A stretch of 25,301 nt of DNA, from IMG/VR virus record IMGVR_UViG_3300009068_000176, positions 1 through 25,301 of that record; one strand, given 5' to 3'. Numbering within the stretch: the first letter of the stretch is position 1; every line of letters begins with the position of its first letter. Under the pieces are notes generated by a model. The model was not told the DNA's origin and did not search any database. It saw only the letters and a program-made list of their open reading frames with translations. The stretch is from a virus. Below, piece by piece: positions 20,915 to 25,301 of this stretch. Both the position numbers and the translations under genes were made by a program.

Positions 20915-22197
20915 GACCCTACCAAGACGTGGCGGCTACTTTCCTCTACGAGCGTGACCGGGCGATGATCCTCGCGCCCGTCGGTGCCGGCAAGACCGCC
21001 ATCACCCTGACCGCCATGCGCGACATGCTGGCGGCTGGCGAGGTGCAGCGGTTCCTCGTTGTCGCACCCAAACGGGTCGCCGTCAGCGTCTGGCCGGCAG
21101 AGGCCAAGCTGTGGGCGCCCACGCTGTCGCTGTCTGTTGTCATCGGCACGCCGACGCAGCGGGTCAAGGCGCTCCAAGCGAACGTCCAGGTGGTCGTCGC
21201 CACCTACGACAACCTGCAATGGCTGGCCGAGCAGCCGCTGCACTTTGATGGCGTGGTGTTTGATGAGTTGACCCGGCTGAAGAACCCGTCCGGCAAACGC
21301 TTCAAGGCGCTGGTCAAGGTGCTGGACGCTATGCGAATCCGCTGGGGGCTGACCGGCAGCTTCACCAGCAACGGTCTGGAGGATGTGTTCGGCCAGTGCA
21401 AGGTGATTGACCAGACGCTGCTGGGCCGGGCCAAGGGCGCGTTCCTGCAACAGTACTTCCACTGCATCAACCGCGACTTCGGTGAGTGGACGCCGGCCAC
21501 CGGGGCGCTGGAACAAATACTGGCGCGCATCAAGCCCGCCACGTTCGTGCTGGAGGCGGGCGTGTACGCCGACAAGCTGCCGCCGCTGCACACGGTCGTG
21601 CTGACCTGCGATCTGGGTGACCGGGGGCCGTATGACGACATGAAGAAGAAGTTCATTGCGGAGTTCCCTACCACCACCGCCATCGCCGCCAACGCCGGGG
21701 TGGTGACGGGCAAGCTCCAGCAGATGGCCTCGGGGTTCGTCTACACCGACACGGGCGCGGTGTTCTTTGATGACGCCAAGTTCGCGCTGCTGGACGACCT
21801 CTTGACCGAGAACCAGCACGCCAACACGATTATCGTCTACCAGTACAAGGCCGAGTTGGCCGAGTTGCAGCGCCGTTACCCACGGGCGTCCACCTTGGAT
21901 GAGCCGGAGGCCATCGACCGCTGGAACGCTGGCGCAATTGAGTTGCTGCTGGTGCATCCCAAGTCTGCCGGCCACGGGCTGAACCTGCAACACGGTGGCA
22001 GCAAGATCGTGTTCCTGTCCCTGCCGTGGTCGCTGGAGCTGTTTGAGCAGACCATCGGGCGCCTGCACCGCAGCGGCCAGAAGCAGGATGTGTGGTGCTA
22101 CGTCCTGATGGCGAACAAGACCGTGGACGAGAAGATCTACGCGGCGCTGCACGACAAGAAATCCCTATCCGAGATGGCAATGGAGTCCTTGAAATGA
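20905..22197 (+). CDS. SNF2-type superfamily 2 helicase
   Basis: This 430-aa ATPase has motif I APVGAGKTA (residues 24-32), motif Ia VVAPKRV, motif II VVFDELTRLKN (117-127, a DELT variant of DEAH/DEAD), motif III GLTGSFTSNGLED (148-160), motif V SAGHGLNLQHG (354-364) and motif VI QTIGRLHRSGQ (382-392). The last is diagnostic of the SNF2 family. It lacks the accessory domains of bacterial RapA, and the size is usual for phage members. With VRR-NUC two genes upstream it likely remodels branched DNA during replication or recombination. The start overlaps the methyltransferase-like gene by 10 nt, and the stop overlaps the next ATG (ATGA). Confidence 0.93.
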   Translation: MELRPYQDVAATFLYERDRAMILAPVGAGKTAITLTAMRDMLAAGEVQRFLVVAPKRVAVSVWPAEAKLWAPTLSLSVVIGTPTQRVKALQANVQVVVATYDNLQWLAEQPLHFDGVVFDELTRLKNPSGKRFKALVKVLDAMRIRWGLTGSFTSNGLEDVFGQCKVIDQTLLGRAKGAFLQQYFHCINRDFGEWTPATGALEQILARIKPATFVLEAGVYADKLPPLHTVVLTCDLGDRGPYDDMKKKFIAEFPTTTAIAANAGVVTGKLQQMASGFVYTDTGAVFFDDAKFALLDDLLTENQHANTIIVYQYKAELAELQRRYPRASTLDEPEAIDRWNAGAIELLLVHPKSAGHGLNLQHGGSKIVFLSLPWSLELFEQTIGRLHRSGQKQDVWCYVLMANKTVDEKIYAALHDKKSLSEMAMESLK

Positions 22198-22352
22198 AAC
22201 GAATCGACACATTGAAGAACAAGTTGAAGGCGGCAGAGGCCGAGCTGACCATCCGTTACCGGCAGTTCAACGCCGCGCAACGGGGGCTGGTGCGGGTGCT
22301 GAAGAACATCAACGAACTGGAGAAGAAAATTGAAGCGGCTAACCTGGCGTGA
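22194..22352 (+). CDS. 52-aa coiled-coil protein
   Basis: ATG 22194 overlaps the helicase stop (ATGA). The protein (KRIDTLKNKLKAAEAELTIR, then NINELEKKIEAA at the end) is one long charged helix with heptad periodicity. A longer frame in the same register starts within the helicase gene, but the coupled ATG is the natural start. It may assist the helicase, given coupling, but this is inference. Confidence 0.7.
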   Translation: MKRIDTLKNKLKAAEAELTIRYRQFNAAQRGLVRVLKNINELEKKIEAANLA

Positions 22353-22515
22353 GTTGAACCACGTCCTCGCGTCGAAGACCGAGGGCGAGGTGTTGCAGAT
22401 GCTGCAAGCGGAGAAGCTGGGCGACCGGCGCGTGGTGGTGCTGGAGCGACTGCACCAGCGGTACAACGTCCTGCGCGTGTCGCGGGAGCGGATGGAGTTG
22501 CTCAATGGCATCTGA
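22330..22515 (+). CDS. 61-aa hypothetical protein with TTG start
   Basis: The frame starts at TTG 22330 behind GGAGAAG and overlaps the coiled-coil gene by 23 nt. It encodes LKRLTWRELNHVLASKTEGE, then LQAEKLGDRRVVVLERLHQR and a helical end. The pattern (L..L...L..EG...LL..E..GDRR..VLERLHQRYN.LR..RER.EL) is familiar from small phage proteins next to DUF3310. A DNA-binding role is possible because of the basic central helix. No tested function is known to me. Confidence 0.68.
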   Translation: MKRLTWRELNHVLASKTEGEVLQMLQAEKLGDRRVVVLERLHQRYNVLRVSRERMELLNGI

Positions 22516-22705
22516 CCCAACTAACCCAGAGCATTACAAGGGACACCCGTCGGGGATCGAGTGCATCCAGATCACCGAGCATATGAACTTTAACTTGGGC
22601 AACGCCATCAAGTACATCTGGCGCGCCGGGCTGAAGGGGGAAGCGGATGCTGACCTGAGAAAAGCACGCTGGTATCTGGAGCGTGAGATAGAGAGGATCA
22701 AATGA
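22505..22705 (+). CDS. DUF3310 family protein
   Basis: The 66-aa protein has the DUF3310 pattern: NPEHYKGHPSGIECIQITEH at residues 7-26, FNLGNAIKYIWRAGLKG (29-45) and a C-terminal helix DLRKARWYLEREIERI. Members are widespread in phages, sometimes labelled nucleotide kinase without evidence. Some are fused to or beside nucleotide-metabolism enzymes. The start overlaps the upstream gene by 11 nt, and the stop overlaps the next ATG. Confidence 0.92.
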   Translation: MASDPTNPEHYKGHPSGIECIQITEHMNFNLGNAIKYIWRAGLKGEADADLRKARWYLEREIERIK

Positions 22706-22848
22706 GCCTGACCGCCCAAGCAAGAAAGCTGCACCCCAACCGTCGCAACGGAGCAAAGTGGGTGATGGCAATAAGATACCTTCGCCGGAAAAATCTGTGG
22801 GTGCTGGATAAGTTCAGCAAGAAGCCCAACTGGACGCTGCCGCAATGA
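22702..22848 (+). CDS. 48-aa basic hypothetical protein
   Basis: The ATG overlaps the DUF3310 stop, with GAGAGGA upstream. The sequence (SLTAQARKLHPNRRNGAKWV, then RYLRRKNLWVLDKFSKKPNW) is rich in Arg, Lys and Trp. No family is recognised. Strong positive charge and a WVMAIRYLRRKNLWVLD core suggest a small nucleic-acid-binding domain. The stop overlaps the next frame (ATGA). Confidence 0.65.
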   Translation: MSLTAQARKLHPNRRNGAKWVMAIRYLRRKNLWVLDKFSKKPNWTLPQ

Positions 22849-22931
22849 AGAACGCAGGTGGACGCGACCAGCGGATTACCGCGCTTGAGGCGCAGCTTGA
22901 GCGCCAGATTGTGGAGAGGATTGGGAAATGA
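22845..22931 (+). CDS. 28-aa micro-protein
   Basis: The frame encodes MKNAGGRDQRITALEAQLER and then QIVERIGK, a short amphipathic helix. It lacks its own ribosome site but is linked by ATGA overlaps at both ends, so it reads as one link in a chain of coupled genes. No function can be assigned. Confidence 0.5.
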   Translation: MKNAGGRDQRITALEAQLERQIVERIGK

Positions 22932-23212
22932 ACGCACTGAGCAGGGAGGAAATCGAGAAGTGGCACATTTGGTATAAGGAATTTCATCGCGGGGACGCTG
23001 CTAAACAAATTGGCGGCGAAAAATCATTTTTTGCCCTCTGCGACATGGCGCTGCAATCGCTTTCTCCCTCGCCAGCAGAGCCGACAGGCTACGACGCTGG
23101 ATACCGTGCGGGGCTGGAAGTTGCGGCGAAGGTGTGCGACGGCTACCTCGGCACGGCAGCAAACGCAGCGGCACTGGTGCTAGAAATCCGCGCACTCAAG
23201 GAGCCAAAATGA
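22928..23212 (+). CDS. Hypothetical protein of 94 aa
   Basis: An alpha-helical protein (LSREEIEKWHIWYKEFHRGD at the N-terminus; GYDAGYRAGLEVAAKVCDGY, then a helical Ala-rich end). The C-terminal A..V.......AA.I.ALK part resembles the tail seen in several short phage hypotheticals that otherwise vary. GAGAGGATTGGGAA serves as the ribosome site. It is coupled to both neighbours by ATGA-type overlaps. Confidence 0.72.
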   Translation: MNALSREEIEKWHIWYKEFHRGDAAKQIGGEKSFFALCDMALQSLSPSPAEPTGYDAGYRAGLEVAAKVCDGYLGTAANAAALVLEIRALKEPK

Positions 23213-23274
23213 CACGCGCCTGTAAGGTGCGCTACAAAGCTAATTATCGTTACGATACCAAGGAGAAAACATGA
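23209..23274 (+). CDS. 21-aa basic micro-protein
   Basis: The frame is MTRACKVRYKANYRYDTKEK plus T and stop. It has a good ribosome site (AAGGAG, 5 nt before ATG) and ATGA-type overlaps with both neighbours. The net charge is strongly positive with three Tyr. It may be a leader-like coupling peptide or a genuine micro-protein. Confidence 0.45.
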   Translation: MTRACKVRYKANYRYDTKEKT

Positions 23275-23486
23275 TACTGACACGCGAGCAAGCGGCAATA
23301 ATTGGAGTATTCACAGGCATATCTTGCGGCCCATTTGAGGATATTCAGAAGTTAGGTGATGAACTTGTTGGCTATTCAACATTTACGCATCAGTATGCAG
23401 ACAAGGATTTTTGGGCCAATCTGAAAGTGCTGTGCAAGGAGCGTTTTATAAATATCTCCGCGCACCCAGGAGTAAGCCATGAGTGA
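23271..23486 (+). CDS. Hypothetical protein of 71 aa
   Basis: AAGGAG precedes ATG 23271. The sequence (ILTREQAAIIGVFTGISCGP, then FEDIQKLGDELVGYSTFTHQ and DFWANLKVLCKERF) resembles a small phage family with an EQA.IIG.FTGI..GPF.D.....E.....P..THE.A pattern. The predicted fold is two helices with a connecting loop. The function is unknown. It overlaps the next gene by 8 nt. Confidence 0.72.
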   Translation: MILTREQAAIIGVFTGISCGPFEDIQKLGDELVGYSTFTHQYADKDFWANLKVLCKERFINISAHPGVSHE

Positions 23487-23895
23487 TACGAAGCACATTA
23501 CCACACCTGAATGCGGCTTCGACCGCAACTCAACGCACTCCGCAGGGCGTTACGTCTGCGCCTGTGGAGAGCAACCCGCCGTCACGTTGAGCGCACTTGG
23601 GCGAGAGTTGATCAACGCAGTAGTACCGAAGTTGGAAGCGGAGAACGCTGCGCTGCGGGAGTGGGAATCTCGCTGCGCCGTCGCGCTAGGCGTAACCGGA
23701 TGCGACCCGGAAGAAATGCTGAATGTCATTGACAATCAGCGGGAGGACGCCGAGAGGTACAGGTGGTTTCGCTCAAAGCGTCTTTGGGATGCAGACCAAT
23801 TTCCGTGGCCCGTGGGTTTTGAGTACCCCGAACCGTGTTTGTGGGACGACGGGGAAATGCTGGATGCAGCAATTGACGCAGTGAGGAAGGTATGA
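23479..23895 (+). CDS. Hypothetical protein of 138 aa with RYRW motif
   Basis: The N-terminus has a Cys cluster (C12, C27, C29: PECGFDRNST...YVCACGEQ) that may bind zinc. The middle is a coiled coil (KLEAENAALREWESR, about residues 51-65). The C-terminal part EDAERYRWFRSKRLWD...MLDAAIDA is a motif found at the end of many unrelated-length phage hypotheticals (DAERYRWLR ... LDAAIDAA). Such proteins are typical cargo of early accessory operons. GGAGTAAG is the ribosome site. The start and stop overlap neighbours. Confidence 0.75.
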   Translation: MSDTKHITTPECGFDRNSTHSAGRYVCACGEQPAVTLSALGRELINAVVPKLEAENAALREWESRCAVALGVTGCDPEEMLNVIDNQREDAERYRWFRSKRLWDADQFPWPVGFEYPEPCLWDDGEMLDAAIDAVRKV

Positions 23896-24122
23896 ACAAA
23901 CACGTCATAGTAGAAGAAATGCCACACGGTCTGCGATCCGTAATTCTGGCTTCAGTTCTTAGCTGTTCAATGTTCTTCACGCTGGGCTTTTTTGGGAGAG
24001 ATGTATGGAACTATCATGTCGGCAATGTGGCAAACGGGCTGTCTCAGTGTGCGCCCGATCAGACTGCTGGGCAACAGAAGCGAACCTTGCAATGGAGACT
24101 GCCCGACGAGACAAAGAAGTAG
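23892..24122 (+). CDS. Small membrane protein of 76 aa
   Basis: One transmembrane segment is predicted at about residues 16-36 (SVILASVLSCSMFFTLGFFG), after a short N-terminal head and before a polar C-terminal tail. A GAGGAAGG ribosome site and an ATGA overlap support translation. The last 118 nt are shared, in another frame, with the 100-aa gene at 24005-24307. The C-terminal tail may therefore be constrained mainly by the other frame. The function is unknown. Confidence 0.6.
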   Translation: MNKHVIVEEMPHGLRSVILASVLSCSMFFTLGFFGRDVWNYHVGNVANGLSQCAPDQTAGQQKRTLQWRLPDETKK

Positions 24123-24307
24123 CCGCAGAGAATCGGGACGAGCAGAAACTTGCCGTTTTGCAGTTCCCACAGAACTTTGACGCGGTGGCTGCGTGGGCTG
24201 AGAATCTGGGCGCACAACGTAAGACGGACCGGGACGCGGTACGCCGGATGGCGAAAGAAACGGTGTACTCCGCGATGACGTATGCAGCGATAGCTAGGAG
24301 CTTGTGA
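24005..24307 (+). CDS. Hypothetical protein of 100 aa with N-terminal zinc-ribbon-like motif
   Basis: The N-terminus MELSCRQCGKRAVSVCARSD followed by C gives four Cys (C5, C8, C16, C21), a probable zinc knuckle. A charged helix and an amphipathic end (MAKETVYSAMTYAAIARSL) follow. GGGAGAG lies 5 nt before ATG 24005. The gene overlaps the upstream membrane-protein gene by 118 nt in a different frame, unusually long for this genome. A later in-frame ATG at about 24090 would shorten the overlap but lose the Cys motif. Confidence 0.6.
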   Translation: MELSCRQCGKRAVSVCARSDCWATEANLAMETARRDKEVAAENRDEQKLAVLQFPQNFDAVAAWAENLGAQRKTDRDAVRRMAKETVYSAMTYAAIARSL

Positions 24308-24465
24308 TGACTCTAGCCGAATACGAAAAGAACCGCGCCGCATACACCGAGTACCTGCTGATGTGCGTGAGGATTGGCGACTGGCACGGAGTATCAGATG
24401 CGGCAAATGATCTTCGGGTGCTGGATGCAAAGTTTAGCGTTATAGAAGAGGGGTATAAAGACTGA
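24307..24465 (+). CDS. 52-aa hypothetical protein
   Basis: TAGGAG lies 7 nt before ATG 24307. The protein (TLAEYEKNRAAYTEYLLMCV, then RIGDWHGVSDAANDLRVLDA) is helical and resembles small phage proteins with an EY...R..Y.EYL....A..DWHGVSDAANDLRVL.A pattern. The function is unknown. The stop shares its last base with the next start (TGATG). Confidence 0.75.
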   Translation: MTLAEYEKNRAAYTEYLLMCVRIGDWHGVSDAANDLRVLDAKFSVIEEGYKD

Positions 24466-24608
24466 TGCCGCGCATAACACCACCCAACCCAACCTGCATG
24501 AGCTGCCAGCGGGTGCCTGGCGTCGTCATGACGCACTCCCTGAACCGCAAGCAGAAGCAGTGGCGTTGCCTGCCCTGCGCGGAGCGAGTCAAAAAAAAGC
24601 CCCGCTAG
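24465..24608 (+). CDS. 47-aa zinc-ribbon-like protein
   Basis: Two CxxC pairs, CMSC (residues 11-14) and CLPC (35-38), are separated by 20 residues, with basic flanks ending VKKKPR. This is a compact zinc-ribbon plan. It is the last gene of the plus-strand operon. Its A-rich 3' end (eight As at 24591-24598) doubles as the U-tract of the terminator serving the convergent lysis genes. Confidence 0.68.
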   Translation: MPRITPPNPTCMSCQRVPGVVMTHSLNRKQKQWRCLPCAERVKKKPR

Positions 24609-24616
24609 ACGGGGGC
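24591..24616 (-). terminator. Rho-independent terminator of the minus-strand lysis/late operon
   Basis: On the minus strand, GCCCC (24612-24616) pairs with GGGGC (24599-24603) around an 8-nt loop and is followed by eight U residues (24591-24598). It lies about 20 bp after the endolysin stop. It sits inside the 3' end of the convergent 47-aa gene, so late transcription ends inside an early gene. Confidence 0.85.
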
Positions 24617-24636
24617 AAAGGGGATACCACCAGGCA

Positions 24637-25059
24637 CTAAGAAAAAGGTCGGGTTCCCGACTTGTCGATTATAAGCGCCATTTTGCGCGGGGGGAGCGTT
24701 GGCAGGTTGGGGATGCTGATATGCATCCAAGCGTCAAACTCTCGGATGATCTGGTCGTATGCCAGCCCCGACGCCATCACAGCCCTCACAACATCATTAG
24801 GGGTCATCCCCGGCACCCTGATGTCAGCCGCGCAGCCAAGCCTGTGCTGGCTGGTGTCGCGGCTCCCACAGGCATCATTGACCGCCTTGCTGCGGTAGGC
24901 AGAGGTGACCATCACAGCCCTGCCGCCCAGCCGGTCTTTGACCAGCTCCAGAAACGCAGCCAACCGTTGCAGGTTTGCCAGCGCCGCCGCGTCGGGGGTA
25001 TTGTCTAGGCTGCGGTGGTCGGTGACGGTTAGCTCCGCAAGGGTAAAGTGCGGGGTCAC
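24637..25059 (-). CDS. Endolysin, M15 family peptidase
   Basis: The 140-aa zinc peptidase has the M15-type ligand pattern: TSAYRSKAVN (residues 52-61), SQHRLGCAADIRV (70-82, H72 and D79 as ligands) and AWMHISI (110-116, H113), with E107 as a candidate catalytic base. M15 endolysins cut peptide bonds in peptidoglycan stems or bridges. There is no signal peptide or cell-wall-binding domain, as usual for phages of Gram-negative hosts, so release through a holin is expected. It starts at GTG 25059 with a 4-nt GTGA overlap with the holin-like gene, and a terminator follows. Confidence 0.9.
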   Translation of the reverse strand: MTPHFTLAELTVTDHRSLDNTPDAAALANLQRLAAFLELVKDRLGGRAVMVTSAYRSKAVNDACGSRDTSQHRLGCAADIRVPGMTPNDVVRAVMASGLAYDQIIREFDAWMHISIPNLPTLPPRKMALIIDKSGTRPFS

Positions 25060-25226
25060 CTGTTGCCGGGATCAGCCCGAACAGCGCCGCCAAGACCCAA
25101 AGCTGCCGCGATGCCCTGCACCAGCAGTTGATACTGCGGCGGCACCATCGGAATCCCGACAGCAAACAGCACTCCCAGCCCCGCCAGTGTTGATGCTTCG
25201 CCAAAACGATTTCTGAGCCAGCCCAT
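25056..25226 (-). CDS. Holin-like small membrane protein of 56 aa
   Basis: ATG 25226 follows a strong TAGGAG site. After a basic-containing N-terminus (MGWLRNRFGEASTLAG) come two hydrophobic stretches (about residues 14-29 and 34-49) separated by MVPPQYQLL, which fits a small two-helix holin. The WLRNRF.E.ST.AGL start is common in small phage membrane proteins beside endolysins. It is coupled to the endolysin by a 4-nt overlap, the usual lysis cassette. The holin role is inferred from topology and neighbour. Confidence 0.75.
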   Translation of the reverse strand: MGWLRNRFGEASTLAGLGVLFAVGIPMVPPQYQLLVQGIAAALGLGGAVRADPGNR

Positions 25227-25235
25227 ATCAATCTC

Positions 25236-25301
25236 CTAGAAGTTTCCGCCTACAGGATTCAACACCCCGGCTGGGGCGTCGGTGATAATTTTTGCACCCG
25301 G
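25236..25301 (-). CDS. C-terminal end of an unidentified late gene (runs off right edge)
   Basis: Twenty-one codons are open from the window edge to a TAG at 25236-25238, ending ITDAPAGVLNPVGGNF. The frame lies directly upstream of the holin gene on the same strand. The holin ribosome site falls in the gap right after its stop, so it is probably the last tail or internal-virion gene before lysis. Too little is visible to name it. Confidence 0.6.
   Translation of the reverse strand, partial: PGAKIITDAPAGVLNPVGGNF

Noticed and set aside
20875-22152. 425-codon open frame antisense to the SNF2 helicase
   Set aside because: It is a shadow of the helicase, with a composition dominated by His, Gln, Arg and Leu and no recognisable domain.
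1-25301. tRNA genes, integrase, attachment sites or insertion sequences
   Set aside because: No cloverleaf-like sequence, recombinase motif, transposase or flanking duplication was seen on either strand.

Overview
The window is a segment of a tailed double-stranded DNA phage genome. It is most likely a podovirus with a P22-like virion. The portal, coat and gp4-like and gp10-like head-completion genes all look like the P22 virion families. Shine-Dalgarno sites and tight ATGA-type overlaps point to a Gram-negative, probably proteobacterial, host. No integrase, repressor, tRNA or bacterial gene was seen, and the host cannot be named from this sequence.

Layout. (1) Positions 1-10126, minus strand, hold the late head module, transcribed right to left: small and large terminase, three tiny basic proteins, portal, a ferritin-like small protein, a tandem pair of small paralogues, scaffold, P22-type coat, two small virion-type proteins, gp4-like adaptor, a fibre-like protein and the start of a gp10-like gene that runs off the left edge. 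(2) Positions 10127-10882 are a gene-free divergent spacer of about 750 bp. It is packed with four classes of tandem repeat, a perfect palindrome and an AT-rich stretch. (3) Positions 10883-13398, plus strand, hold a GCGC-rich accessory operon of small proteins ending in a strong terminator. (4) Positions 13446-19844, minus strand, hold a replication operon: a 108-aa protein, a DUF2800 RecB/Cas4-like nuclease, a 220-aa candidate ssDNA-binding protein, family A DNA polymerase and primase/SF3 helicase. (5) Positions 19915-24608, plus strand, hold a second replication/accessory operon: VRR-NUC nuclease, a cytosine-methyltransferase-like protein with a Cys-rich insert, an SNF2-type helicase and a chain of small overlapping genes including DUF3310. 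(6) Positions 24591-25301, minus strand, hold the lysis end: the tail of an unknown gene, a holin-like protein, an M15 peptidase endolysin and a terminator.

How it fits together. The replication genes are split into two operons diverging from one 70-bp promoter region near 19845-19914. Polymerase, primase-helicase and RecB-like nuclease go left. VRR-NUC, methyltransferase-like protein and SNF2 helicase go right. The left-edge head genes and right-edge lysis genes share a strand. On a circular map, the late operon would therefore run from terminase off the left edge, through unseen tail genes, and back in at the right edge to holin, endolysin and terminator. The window would then be a whole genome minus the rest of its tail module.

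The least explained parts are the multi-class repeat spacer upstream of the terminase, the Cys-rich insertion in the methyltransferase-like protein, and several hydrophobic micro-proteins placed at operon junctions.
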